In this document: positions 45,750 to 55,686 of the stretch, one piece after another | How the letters are laid out: each line of letters starts with the position of its first letter | How positions within the stretch are numbered: the stretch's first letter is position 1 | Source: Streptomyces fulvoviolaceus | GTDB lineage: Bacteria > Actinomycetota > Actinomycetes > Streptomycetales > Streptomycetaceae | NCBI RefSeq assembly: GCF_000718165.1 | Contig: NZ_JOEY01000043.1 | Coordinates: forward strand, 1 to 64,000 | DNA length: 64,000 nucleotides | Reading direction: 5' to 3' | Translations under genes and position numbers: made by a program | Notes under the pieces: generated by a model | The model's input: only the letters and a program-made list of their open reading frames with translations | Told to the model about the DNA's origin: nothing | The model's database searches: none

Positions 45750-47540
45750 TCAGGACGACTTGGGCACGTCGATCCGGTCGATGTCCGGTGCGTAGCCGGT
45801 GCCGCTGTCGAAGGTGATCGTGTTGGTGCCGGCCTTGAGACTCACGGGCACGCTCACCGTCTCGACGATCCCCCAGTCCCCCGTCGACGGGAACTTGTGG
45901 CGCGTGGCGCCGCCCCCGTTGGCGGAGATGGCGGCAGAGCGGGAGTCGCCGCTGATGTAGGCGACCTTGACCTGGTAGGTGCCGGCCTTGTCGACGACGA
46001 CGTCGTTGAAGGTCAGCTTGCCGCCGAGGTAGAGGTTGCCGACCTTGTGGTCGCCCGAGCAGGCGGAACAGTCGGCGACGGACGCGTTGCCGACGAGGGT
46101 GTTGCCGGAGGACTCGGCCTCGTAAGCGGTGAAGGTCACTTCAGTGCCCCTCGGAGCGACCGTGAACAGGCGCGAACCGTGCGCCGGCAAAGCCTGGGTG
46201 ATCCGGTTCTTGTACGTGCCGAGGTTCTCGTGGTTCCAGAGGTCCCGGACGGCAGCCTTGCCGGTGAAGCCGAGGGTCGTCCAGTCGCCGGTGACGGCGG
46301 CGGGGGCGTCGGCGAGGTTGAACAGGGCGACGGTGTAGGTGCCGTCGGGGTTCTTCGCGGCCCACACCTGCTGCGGGTCGGACGGGGTGACCGGGCGTGC
46401 GGGCGGGGTGCCGTCCTGGTTGAGGGCGATGACCTCGCGGTTGGTGAGCAGGGACAGGCCGTAGGAGTCGAGGCGGGTGAGGTCGTCGCCGGTGTAGAGG
46501 GGCGACTTGGCGATGGCCCACAGGGTCGCGTAGCTCTGCCGTTCCGCCTTGGTCAGGCCGTCCATCTGCCCGTTGCCGACGTCGAGGGAGTCGAGGTCGT
46601 TCCAGCCTCCGGGGCCGGCGTGGCGGGTCCAGGCGGGGGCGTCGTCCCAGCGGTCGTCGACGGAGTTCTCCCAGCTGACGAGGGTGTTGCAGTAGCACTC
46701 GACGTCGGTGTCGATGCGCCAGCCCTGGGAGTACTTCTTCCAGTCGGCGGCGTGGCCGATGTCGAGGGACCAGGAGAGTTCGAGGTGGATGGGGCGTCCG
46801 GTGGCGGCGATCGCCTCGTTCCATGCGGCTACGTCGGCAACGTTGTCGTACTGGTCACCGCTCTTCCCTGAGCCGGGGCCGACCCCGTCGAGCTTGAGGA
46901 AGTCGTAGCCCCAGTCGGCGATCAACTGGGCCTGGGAGTCGATGTACTTCGCGGTGCAGGGGCGGGAGAAGTCCAGCTTGTAGGAGCTGTCCCAGCCGTT
47001 GGTGGTGCGCAGGTCGTCGTAGACGATGTCGGCGGTGGTGCAGCCGTCGGCATTCCAGATCGGGGTGCGGCCGCCGCCGTACGCCTCCTTCTCCAGGCCG
47101 GCCGGGAGGTAGATGCCTGCCTTGAGTCCCTTGGCGTGGATGCGGTCGGCGACCGCCTTCATCCCGCTGGGGAAGCGGACGGGGTCGGCCTTCTGGCGGC
47201 CGTACTCGTCGAACGCGGGCTTCCAGGTGGTGTCCCGCCACCAGCCGGCGTCGATGTTGACGTACTCGTAGCCGTACTTCTTGAGCTTGGCGGCCATCGC
47301 GTCGGTCTGCTTGAGGACGTTGGCCTCGGTGAGGTAGCTGTAGTCGCCGTCCGGGTTGAGGCCGGGGTACTTGGACGACTGCATGCTCCAGCTGGACCAG
47401 CCCATGTAGGGCTTGGTCGCCAAAGAGGCCTCTGTGCCGCTGTCGGCGTGGGCGACCGGGGCGGCGGCTGCCGTGAGGGCGAGCACCACCAGGGCTCTCA
47501 GAGCGCGTGCGGGCATGGCGGAGTACGAGGATGACCGCAT
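45750..47540 (-). CDS. GH27 glycosidase with C-terminal carbohydrate-binding module
   Basis: A 596-residue secreted GH27 enzyme. A signal peptide (RALRALVVLALTAAAAPVAHA) precedes the barrel, which begins KPYMGWSSWSMQ. The nucleophile Asp is in DFLKLDGVG and the acid/base Asp in RIDTDVECYC, followed by an immunoglobulin-like domain. The C-terminal 130 residues (VTFTAYEAESSGNTL to YAPDIDRIDVP) form a CBM35-like module. GH27 covers alpha-galactosidase and beta-L-arabinopyranosidase; the Val after KLDG differs from the common Cys, so specificity is open. ATG 47540 has a perfect AGGAGGT. Confidence 0.93.
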   Translation of the reverse strand: MRSSSYSAMPARALRALVVLALTAAAAPVAHADSGTEASLATKPYMGWSSWSMQSSKYPGLNPDGDYSYLTEANVLKQTDAMAAKLKKYGYEYVNIDAGWWRDTTWKPAFDEYGRQKADPVRFPSGMKAVADRIHAKGLKAGIYLPAGLEKEAYGGGRTPIWNADGCTTADIVYDDLRTTNGWDSSYKLDFSRPCTAKYIDSQAQLIADWGYDFLKLDGVGPGSGKSGDQYDNVADVAAWNEAIAATGRPIHLELSWSLDIGHAADWKKYSQGWRIDTDVECYCNTLVSWENSVDDRWDDAPAWTRHAGPGGWNDLDSLDVGNGQMDGLTKAERQSYATLWAIAKSPLYTGDDLTRLDSYGLSLLTNREVIALNQDGTPPARPVTPSDPQQVWAAKNPDGTYTVALFNLADAPAAVTGDWTTLGFTGKAAVRDLWNHENLGTYKNRITQALPAHGSRLFTVAPRGTEVTFTAYEAESSGNTLVGNASVADCSACSGDHKVGNLYLGGKLTFNDVVVDKAGTYQVKVAYISGDSRSAAISANGGGATRHKFPSTGDWGIVETVSVPVSLKAGTNTITFDSGTGYAPDIDRIDVPKSS

Positions 47541-47580
47541 GGGTCGTACCTCCTGAAGGTGGCGGGTGCGGGTGGGTTGG

Positions 47581-48777
47581 CTATACGTCGGCTCGGATGA
47601 AGGACTGGATCGCGGTGGCCGCGGCCCCACGCGCCCACTCCTCGAAGGGCAGGGGGCGGGTCAGGACGTCGCACTGTGCGGCGGAACCGAAGGCGGCCGC
47701 GACGAACGCTTCGCGGATCTGCTCGGCGAACAGGTCGTAGGCGGCCAGGCCCTCGCCGGAGATGATCACGCGCTCGGGGCCGAGCAGGTTGGCGACGGTC
47801 GCGATACCGCGGCCGATCGCCTCGCCCGCCCGTGCGTAGACCTCCCGCGCCCCGGCGACTCCTCGGTGGGCCAGCGCCACGGCCTCGGCCGCGTCGGCGA
47901 GTTCGACTCCGGTGGCCTCGCGGATCTGCCGGACGATCGCGGCCTCCCCCGCGATCGCCTCCACGCAGCCGCGGTTGCCGCAGTGGCAGAGCCGGCCGGC
48001 CGGGTCGACGGTCACATGGCCGATCTCGCCGGCCACGCCGTGCGCGCCGGCGACCACTCGGCCGTGGACGACGAGACCGCAGCCGATGCCCGCGCCGACG
48101 GTCACCACGGCGAAGTCGGAGAGGCCCGCGCCGGCGCCGAACCACTGCTCGGCGACGGTCAGGGCGCGCACGTCGTTGTCGACGGTGACGGGCAACCCCG
48201 TGGTCATGGCGGCGAGTTCGGCGAGCGGTACGTCGCGCCACTCCAGGAACGGCGAGTAGCGGACGGTCCCTTCGCCCCGGTCCACGTCGCCGGAGACGGC
48301 GATGCCGAGGCCCAGGACCGGGACCGGGTCTTGGTCTTGGGTTCGGGCTTGGGCACCGTCCGCCTCGGCCAGCAGTTCCTTCACCAGGTCCGCGATCGAC
48401 GCCAGCACCACCTTGGGGGCGCGGTCGGGCAGTGGCACGTGCCGGGCGACGCGGATCCGGCAGCACAAGTCGGTGAGGACTCCGATGATCTCGTCGCCGG
48501 TCACCTTGACCCCGATGAACAGCGCCCGTCCCCCGTCGACCCGTACGAGGTTCGCGGGTCGCCCGAGCGCGGGACGCGCCGCCTCGTCCGCGTCCTCCAC
48601 CAGGTATCCGGCCTCGATCAGGGGCCGGACCGCCTTGGTGACAGCGGCCGGGGACAGTCCCGCGCGCCGGGCCACCTCCAGTCGGGCGAGGGGGCCTTGG
48701 GACAGCACGGTGGTGAACACCTGGGAAGCGGCTGGTGTGTTGACGGGGAACGTCTCGGCGCGAGGGGTCGGGCGCAT
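47581..48777 (-). CDS. ROK-family transcriptional repressor
   Basis: A 398-residue repressor. A winged helix-turn-helix (residues about 15-70, ARLEVARRAGLSPAAVTKAV) precedes a ROK sugar kinase-like domain with the zinc site CHCGNRGC and EIGHVTVD, and the phosphate-binding strand LGLGIAVSGDV. ROK repressors release DNA when a sugar binds. It is the first gene of the glycan operon, 40 bases before GH27. ATG 48777 is chosen because a strong promoter ends 7 bases before it; TTG 48813 is in frame but lies within the -35 box. Confidence 0.9.
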   Translation of the reverse strand: MRPTPRAETFPVNTPAASQVFTTVLSQGPLARLEVARRAGLSPAAVTKAVRPLIEAGYLVEDADEAARPALGRPANLVRVDGGRALFIGVKVTGDEIIGVLTDLCCRIRVARHVPLPDRAPKVVLASIADLVKELLAEADGAQARTQDQDPVPVLGLGIAVSGDVDRGEGTVRYSPFLEWRDVPLAELAAMTTGLPVTVDNDVRALTVAEQWFGAGAGLSDFAVVTVGAGIGCGLVVHGRVVAGAHGVAGEIGHVTVDPAGRLCHCGNRGCVEAIAGEAAIVRQIREATGVELADAAEAVALAHRGVAGAREVYARAGEAIGRGIATVANLLGPERVIISGEGLAAYDLFAEQIREAFVAAAFGSAAQCDVLTRPLPFEEWARGAAATAIQSFIRADV

Positions 48778-48784
48778 GGCCGGG

Positions 48785-48813
48785 AACCTAGAGGGGTTCT
48801 TTTCCGTCGTCAA
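48785..48813 (-). promoter_or_regulatory. Promoter of the ROK-glycan operon (leaderless)
   Basis: On the minus strand TTGACG (48813-48808) and TAGGTT (48790-48785) are spaced by exactly 17 bases. The ATG at 48777 begins 7 bases after the -10 box, so transcription should start at or beside the A of the start codon and the message should have no leader. Confidence 0.7.
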
Positions 48814-48832
48814 TAAAAGAAGCGGAATTGGG

Positions 48833-48864
48833 TCCGGGCGCCTCCGCCCGCACGGGCGCCCGGA
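48833..48864 (-). terminator. Hairpin terminator of the M4 protease gene
   Basis: TCCGGGCGCC and GGCGCCCGGA form a 10-bp perfect stem with a 12-base loop just after the M4 stop. On the minus strand it is followed by a T-containing segment, so it separates the protease gene from the ROK operon. Confidence 0.6.
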
Positions 48865-48884
48865 TCACCGGCGTCGTCGTGCGG

Positions 48885-50675
48885 TCAGTCGCGAGCCGCC
48901 GGCGTGTTGGCGGCCGTCACGTTGACCGCGGCCCAGGCCCGGTCCACCGCCTTGAGTTCCGTACTGCCCGCCCCGTAGAGGTCCTTCGCCGCCTTGCGCG
49001 TCGCGACGCGCGCGCCGTGGAAGTCGGTGCTGGAGACCATGTAGCGGGTCAGCGCCCGGTAGAAGATCGCGGTGGCCTTGGCTCGTCCGATGCCCGCTGC
49101 AGGCAGACCGTCGTAGGTCGGCGAGTCGTAGGTGAAGCCGCCCATCGTCTTCTTGCCGCTGCCCTCGGCGAGGAGGTAGTACGCGTGCGAGGAGACACCG
49201 GAGCCGGCGTGCACCTCGGCGTCGTACACCGCCGGTGACCAGTAGTCGATGGCGCCTTCGAGTTTGTCGAGGGAGGGCTTGTCGAGGCGGCGCAGGAACT
49301 TCTGGTCCAGGCCGAGCTTCTCACCCACCAGGTAGTTGGGCGGGTTCTTCACGTTGTTGGTGCTGAACTCGACGTTGGTACCGAAGATGTCGGCGAGGGA
49401 CTCGTTCAGGGAGCCGGGCTCGCCGTACTGGTTGCCGTCCGCGTCCACGCGGGTCGGTTCCAGCCGGGCGGTGGCGTCCACGACCCCGTGGGTGAGCTCG
49501 TGGCCGGTGACGTCGAGGACGACGAGCGGCTTCTTGATCATGTCCCCGTCGCCGTCGCCGTACAGCATGCAATTGCAGTACGAGTCCCAGAACGCGTTGG
49601 CCACCTTGTTGCCGAAGTGGACCATGGCGCGGGCGCCCTTGCCGTTGTTCGCGATGCCCTTGCGGCCGAAGGTCTTCTTGTAGAAGTCGAGGGTCTTGGT
49701 GATGCCGTACTGAGCGTCGACCGCGGCGCTGGCCCGGCTGGAGACGGCGCCGTTGCCCCACTTGTTGGTCGTGCTGGTGAACTTCTTGCCCCGCGCGAAC
49801 TGCTCCAGTTCCTGGCCCTTCGCGTCGCGAGTCTCCGTGCCCCAGCGCTTGGGGTCCTTGAGGAGGTAACTGGTGCGGGCCGTCCGGGTGGTGGTGAGGG
49901 GGACCTTGCCGACGAAGAGGGACTTGCCGGTGCCGGAGGCGGTCGCCGGGTAGCCGGTGGCGCCGGCCGCGGGTGTCGCGGTGAGGCCGGCCGTCTGCGG
50001 GTCGGTGTCGGGGTCGAGCGTCTCGCCGCGCTCGCGCAGGGTGTCCACCAGCTTCGGCGACAGGAACTCGTCACTGTCCGGCGTGTTTCTGCGGACCTTG
50101 CCGGTGAGGGCGTCGACGACGACCGTGCGGGAGCCGCCGGCCTCGGCGGTGCCGCTGTCGCTGACCCGCACCTGGTAGGCGAGGGTCGCGGCGCCGTCAC
50201 GGGCGTCCACGACCAGTTCGGCACTGCCCGCGTCACCCTTCGCTACGGCGGCGGCCTTCTCCTCGGCCTGGCGGGCCGTCAGCTCGGCCGACTTCACGGC
50301 GGGCGCGACCTTGCGGTCGGCGGCGCGGGTGACGCCGGCGTACGCCAGCCGCTCGGTGAGGTGGACGACGAGGTCACCGCCGAGGACCGGCATGCCGTCG
50401 TGGGTCCGGTCGAACCGGACGTGCCGCCCGCCCCCGGGGTCGATCATCACGTCCAGGGCGCGCAGTTCGTCGCCCGAAACGACACCTGTCGCGGACGCGT
50501 GGGAAAGGGCGGCGGCTCGGGCCGCCTCGAGGACGGATGCGGCGGAGGTGCCGGCGGTGGCCGTGACCTGGCCCGCCCCCGTGAACGGCTCCGCGACGGC
50601 CGTTCCGGCCAGGCCGGTGGCGGCCGTCGTCACCGCGATGGCGACCGCCAGGCTGCGTATATGAGGTTTGCGCAC
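48885..50675 (-). CDS. Secreted M4 (thermolysin-like) metalloprotease
   Basis: A 596-residue secreted neutral protease. A signal peptide (SLAVAIAVTTAATGLAG) is followed by an FTP/PepSY propeptide (residues about 40-215) and the catalytic domain. The zinc site is H392-ELTH396, the third ligand Glu425 in LNESLADIFG, and the catalytic His in SGVSSHAYYLL. The spacer between HELTH and NESLADIF is about 9 residues longer than in thermolysin. GTG 50675 follows GAAGGAA. It is divergent from the serine hydrolase gene and is probably growth-phase controlled. Confidence 0.95.
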   Translation of the reverse strand: MRKPHIRSLAVAIAVTTAATGLAGTAVAEPFTGAGQVTATAGTSAASVLEAARAAALSHASATGVVSGDELRALDVMIDPGGGRHVRFDRTHDGMPVLGGDLVVHLTERLAYAGVTRAADRKVAPAVKSAELTARQAEEKAAAVAKGDAGSAELVVDARDGAATLAYQVRVSDSGTAEAGGSRTVVVDALTGKVRRNTPDSDEFLSPKLVDTLRERGETLDPDTDPQTAGLTATPAAGATGYPATASGTGKSLFVGKVPLTTTRTARTSYLLKDPKRWGTETRDAKGQELEQFARGKKFTSTTNKWGNGAVSSRASAAVDAQYGITKTLDFYKKTFGRKGIANNGKGARAMVHFGNKVANAFWDSYCNCMLYGDGDGDMIKKPLVVLDVTGHELTHGVVDATARLEPTRVDADGNQYGEPGSLNESLADIFGTNVEFSTNNVKNPPNYLVGEKLGLDQKFLRRLDKPSLDKLEGAIDYWSPAVYDAEVHAGSGVSSHAYYLLAEGSGKKTMGGFTYDSPTYDGLPAAGIGRAKATAIFYRALTRYMVSSTDFHGARVATRKAAKDLYGAGSTELKAVDRAWAAVNVTAANTPAARD

Positions 50676-52219
<1,544 letters not shown>

Positions 52220-52305
52220 CGCGGCCCTGAGGAACCCTCGCGCCCTGGTGCACGTTGTCCGGATGATCCCGTCGGGGTCCCGAACGACAACACCAGGGCG
52301 GCACG

Positions 52306-53682
52306 ATGAGCGAGTTGGTCCCCGGGGGCAATCTGCCCCTCCCGGGCGGCGCCGTGGCCGTCCGGGTGCCCGGCCCCTTCGACGTGTCCGCCCTCATCAC
52401 GGACGACGGCGGCAAGGTCCGGGGCGACACCGACTTCGTCTTCTACAACCAGCCGTCCGCTCCCGGCGCCCGGCTGCACGGCGACACACTGACCGTCGAT
52501 CCGCCGGGACTGCGCTCAGGGGCCACCCGGGTCACGGTGGTCGTCAGCCCCGCCGACCCCACGACTCCCCTGGGCCGACTGCCCGCCCCCACCCTGCACG
52601 TCAGCGGTGCGGGCGGCCGGCCGCTCGCCCGGTTCGCCCCGCCACGCCCGCGGCACGAGACCGTCCTGCTGCTCGCGGAGATCTACCGGCGCGGCGACGT
52701 CTGGAAGCTGCGCGCGCTGGGGCAGGGGTACGCGGACGGGCTCGCGGGACTCGCCCGGGACTTCGGAGTGGACGTCATGGACGACACACCGGTCGCCCCG
52801 GCACCCCCGGCACCCCCGGCACCCCCGGCACCCCCGGCACCCCCGGCACCAGCTGCTAGCTTCCCCACGCACCCGGCACCACCCGCCCCCTCCTCCGATT
52901 CCCCCGACCCGGACGGGTTCATCGGTCTCGTCAACTCCGCCCGGGCGACGGGCGGTTCACCCCCGGTCACCCTCGACACCCGCCTGGCTGCAGCAGCACG
53001 CGCCCACGCCTCCGCGATGGCCGCCGCCGGACGCCTCGGTACCGAGAGCCCGGACGGCGTCTCCGTCTACCAGCGCGTCACCGCCACCGGCTACGCGTAC
53101 CTCACCGTCGGCGAGCACCTGGTCTCCGGCCCGCGCACCCCCGCGGAGTTCCTCGCGTACTGCCTGCGCACCGAACAGCCCCGGCGCACGCTGCACGACC
53201 GGGCCTTCACCCACGCGGGCCTGGGACATGTCACCGACGGCCGCTCCGGCGACACCTACTGGACGGCCCTGTGGGCCAGGCCGCTCGGGCCCACCGACCT
53301 GACGCGGACCGCGGCCGAGGTCGTCGACCTGACCAACAGAGAGCGAGCCAGGGCCGGGCTGCGCCCCCTCGCCGTAGACCCCCTGCTCGCCACCGCCGCG
53401 CAGGCGTACAGCGCGGACATGGCAGCCCGGGCCTTCTACTCCCACACCTCACCCGAGGGCACGCAGCCCTGGGACCGGGCCGCCGCCGCGGGCTCCACCC
53501 GGCGCTCGATCGGCGAGAACATCGCCTGCGGCCAGCGCTCCCCCGCCGAAGTCGTGGAAGGCTGGATGAACAGCCCCGGCCACCGCGCCAACATCCTCAA
53601 GCCCGACTTCACCCACATAGGGATCGGCTTCGCGGGCGGCGGTCCGGCGGGCACGTACTGGACGCAACTCTTCGGTGCCTGA
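52306..53682 (+). CDS. TerD-CAP-CAP fusion protein
   Basis: A 458-residue fusion. Residues 1-155 are a TerD-type tellurite/stress domain (FVFYNQP, LLLAEIYRRGDVWKLRALGQ, GLARDFGVDV). A proline-rich linker with APP repeats follows (about 163-195). Two CAP/SCP-like domains come next. The first (about 200-325) is degenerate, with GEHLVSG in place of the usual GENI. The second (about 335-458) keeps SHTSPEG, SIGENIACGQ and GHRANILKPDFTHIGIG. No signal peptide is seen although CAP domains are normally extracellular. It lies on the same strand 86 bases after the serine hydrolase. Confidence 0.88.
   Translation: MSELVPGGNLPLPGGAVAVRVPGPFDVSALITDDGGKVRGDTDFVFYNQPSAPGARLHGDTLTVDPPGLRSGATRVTVVVSPADPTTPLGRLPAPTLHVSGAGGRPLARFAPPRPRHETVLLLAEIYRRGDVWKLRALGQGYADGLAGLARDFGVDVMDDTPVAPAPPAPPAPPAPPAPPAPAASFPTHPAPPAPSSDSPDPDGFIGLVNSARATGGSPPVTLDTRLAAAARAHASAMAAAGRLGTESPDGVSVYQRVTATGYAYLTVGEHLVSGPRTPAEFLAYCLRTEQPRRTLHDRAFTHAGLGHVTDGRSGDTYWTALWARPLGPTDLTRTAAEVVDLTNRERARAGLRPLAVDPLLATAAQAYSADMAARAFYSHTSPEGTQPWDRAAAAGSTRRSIGENIACGQRSPAEVVEGWMNSPGHRANILKPDFTHIGIGFAGGGPAGTYWTQLFGA
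52801..52845 (+). repeat. 9-bp tandem repeat coding for APP units
   Basis: GCACCCCCG is repeated five times in perfect register and encodes Ala-Pro-Pro repeats in the linker of the TerD-CAP protein. Such a perfect repeat can change copy number by slippage. Confidence 0.85.
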
Positions 53683-53757
53683 GGTCTCCTGAGATCTACT
53701 GAGGTTTCCTGAGGTCTTGTAAGGACCCCTCAGGACTCCTGAGACATCCTGGTATGT
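53678..53757. repeat. Array of 10-bp repeats downstream of the TerD-CAP gene
   Basis: Decamers beginning CCTGAG or close to it run in strict 10-bp register: CCTGAGGTCT, CCTGAGATCT, ACTGAGGTTT, CCTGAGGTCT, a diverged TGTAAGGACC, CCTCAGGACT, CCTGAGACAT, CCTGGTATGT. The array begins inside the last codons of the TerD-CAP gene and ends 44 bases before the AIM24 start. The helical period suggests protein sites on one face of DNA. Confidence 0.6.
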
Positions 53758-53801
53758 CCGCGATCTTGGCGGAACGAACCCCTCCGGGACACCATGCCCC
53801 C

Positions 53802-54479
53802 ATGAAGGGTGACCTCTTTTCCAGCGAGCACATGGTGCAGCCGGCCACCGAGCCGGGCATGACGGTCGAGAACTCCAAGTGCATCCGGTACGCGGTGCAC
53901 GGCGAGATGCTCGCCCGCCAGGGGGCGATGGTCGCCTACCGCGGCAATCTCCAGTTCGAGCGCAAGGGCCAGGGGGTCGGCGGCATGCTCAAGCGCGCCG
54001 TCACCGGCGAGGGGCTGCCGCTCATGGCGGTGCGCGGGCAGGGCGAGGCGTGGTTCGCGCACGAGGCGCAGAACTGTTTCATCGTCGACGTCGAGCAGGG
54101 CGACGAGTTCACGGTCAACGGCCGCAACGTCCTGTGTTTCGACGCCTCGTTGGCGTACCGGATCTCGACCGTGAAGGGCGCGGGCATCGCCGGCGGCGGC
54201 CTGTTCAACAGCGTCTTCACCGGCCGCGGCAGGCTGGGCCTGGTCTGCGAGGGCAATCCGCTGGTCATTCCGGTCTCGCCGCAGTACCCGGTGTTCGTCG
54301 ACACCGACGCGGTCGTCGGCTGGACCGCGGGCCTCCAGACCTCGCTGCACCGGTCGCAGTCCATCGGGTCGATGCTGCGCGGTGGTTCGGGTGAGGCGGT
54401 GCAGCTGACCCTGCAGGGCTCGGGGTACGTCGTCGTACGACCGAGTGAGGTGACGCCGCAGAAGGCGCAGCAGCACTGA
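53802..54479 (+). CDS. AIM24 family protein
   Basis: A 225-residue AIM24-type protein with a double-psi/jelly-roll-like beta fold: FERKGQGVGGMLKRAVTGEG, GEAWFAHEAQNCFIVDVE, VLCFDASLAYRISTVKGAGI, GGGLFNSVFTGRGRLGLVCE. AIM24 is named after a yeast mitochondrial protein; bacterial copies often sit near TerD genes, as here, but have no proven activity. ATG 53802 is preferred; ATG 53754 overlaps the decamer array. A terminator follows at 54554. Confidence 0.88.
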   Translation: MKGDLFSSEHMVQPATEPGMTVENSKCIRYAVHGEMLARQGAMVAYRGNLQFERKGQGVGGMLKRAVTGEGLPLMAVRGQGEAWFAHEAQNCFIVDVEQGDEFTVNGRNVLCFDASLAYRISTVKGAGIAGGGLFNSVFTGRGRLGLVCEGNPLVIPVSPQYPVFVDTDAVVGWTAGLQTSLHRSQSIGSMLRGGSGEAVQLTLQGSGYVVVRPSEVTPQKAQQH

Positions 54480-54553
54480 GCTTCCACGAAACCATCTGCA
54501 CATCACGAGCAACCGGATCGACTCCTTCCACGTCTTGACCGGCAGCAGGTGAT

Positions 54554-54583
54554 GCCCTGACCCCCTGGGTCAGGGCTGATTTT
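54554..54583 (+). terminator. Rho-independent terminator
   Basis: GCCCTGACC and GGTCAGGGC form a perfect 9-bp stem with a 5-base loop, followed by TGATTTT. It ends the AIM24 transcript. Confidence 0.75.
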
Positions 54584-54591
54584 CGACGCAC

Positions 54592-54634
54592 TATGCACGT
54601 CATGTATACACAGAGCGTATACATGGCGTGCATA
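54592..54634. promoter_or_regulatory. Long near-perfect dyad, candidate operator for the TPR-prenyl synthase operon
   Basis: Two 18-bp arms, TATGCACGTCATGTATAC and GTATACATGGCGTGCATA, are separated by 7 bases and match at 17 of 18 positions. The core ATGTATAC-N7-GTATACAT is perfect. The dyad ends 17 bases before the ATG at 54652, so a bound dimer would block initiation. GTATAC half-sites resemble those of GntR/YtrA-type regulators; the regulator is not in the immediate neighbourhood. Confidence 0.65.
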
Positions 54635-54651
54635 CGGACCGGAAGGCATCC

Positions 54652-55686
54652 ATGTACGGCAAGGCATTCGCCCCGGAGTATCAGGGCGCCCTCACCACCC
54701 TGTCCGTGAACTCCTCGCTCGACGATGTACTGGCCGCCGGCACCGAGCAGTTGAGGGCGGCCCAGCGGGCCGGGCAGCACAGGGAGGCGGCGCGCTCAGG
54801 ACTCGCGGTCGCGGAGGCGCAGCGCCGGCTGGGCCGGGTCACCGACGCGGACCGGGCGTGGAAGGCGAGTTACCGCGCCGCCCGGGAGGCCGGGGACACC
54901 GCGGCCATGGCCTGGGCCCTGTGGAGCGGAGGCACGCTGGCCCGGCAGCGCGGGGCGTTCGCCCTGGCCCGGCGGCTGCTGGAGCTCGCGGCCGACCTGG
55001 GCGAACGCGGCGGGGACGTCGTGGTCCGCGGCTACTCACTGGCCGGCCTGGCCGAGACCGGCCGTATCCAGGGCGACTACGAAGCCGTCGGCCGCCTGCA
55101 CGAGCAATTGCTGGCCGAGGCCCGTCGGCGTGGCGAGGCACGGCACACGGTGTGGGCGCTGTCGGGCATCGCGCAGATGCACCGCAACACCGGGTCGTAC
55201 GACACCGCGTACGCCATGTTCGAGGAGGCGGCCCACATAGCCGCGCGCGCCGACGACCGGCGCGGTCACGCCTGGGCGCTGCGCGGGCTGGCCGACATCG
55301 TCTCCGTGCGCGACGGCGACGCCGAGCGGGCGCTCGGGCTGCTGTCCGAGGCGGAGACGACATGCCGCGCGATGAACCTGTCCAGCGCGCTGGCGTACAA
55401 CCACAAGATGCGCGGCAACGTCCTGTACCGCGCGGGGCGTTACACCGAGGCCCGCGCGCTCTACGAGCAGGCGCTCGCGGAGTTCCGCGCCATGAGCGAG
55501 CCGCGCGGGGAGGCACTGGCGCGGCTCGGGCTGGCCAAGTCCGTGGCCCGACTGGGTCGCGACCACGCCGAGACCGCGGCCGAACTGGCCGATCTCGCCC
55601 GCGTGTTGGACCGGATCGGTCTGCGCCACGCACGGGAGATGGTGAAGCGAGCACAGGAGGAGTTCGGCGTGGAGGTCGTACGGTGA
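54652..55686 (+). CDS. Tetratricopeptide repeat protein
   Basis: A 344-residue all-helical protein with about six TPR or TPR-like pairs (ARSGLAVAEAQRRLGRVTDA, AYAMFEEAAHIAARADDRRG, YRAGRYTEARALYEQALAEF). There is no DNA-binding or catalytic motif, so it is probably a scaffold or partner. ATG 54652 follows GGAAGG. Its stop overlaps the polyprenyl synthase start (GTGA), so the two are translationally coupled and probably work together. A long dyad covers the promoter region. Confidence 0.85.
   Translation: MYGKAFAPEYQGALTTLSVNSSLDDVLAAGTEQLRAAQRAGQHREAARSGLAVAEAQRRLGRVTDADRAWKASYRAAREAGDTAAMAWALWSGGTLARQRGAFALARRLLELAADLGERGGDVVVRGYSLAGLAETGRIQGDYEAVGRLHEQLLAEARRRGEARHTVWALSGIAQMHRNTGSYDTAYAMFEEAAHIAARADDRRGHAWALRGLADIVSVRDGDAERALGLLSEAETTCRAMNLSSALAYNHKMRGNVLYRAGRYTEARALYEQALAEFRAMSEPRGEALARLGLAKSVARLGRDHAETAAELADLARVLDRIGLRHAREMVKRAQEEFGVEVVR

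Noticed and set aside
45750..48777. Transposon or genomic island around the glycan operon
   Set aside because: No transposase, integrase, tRNA or flanking repeats; base composition matches the neighbours.
53678..53757. Possible CRISPR array
   Set aside because: The units are 10 bp with no spacers and no cas genes nearby.
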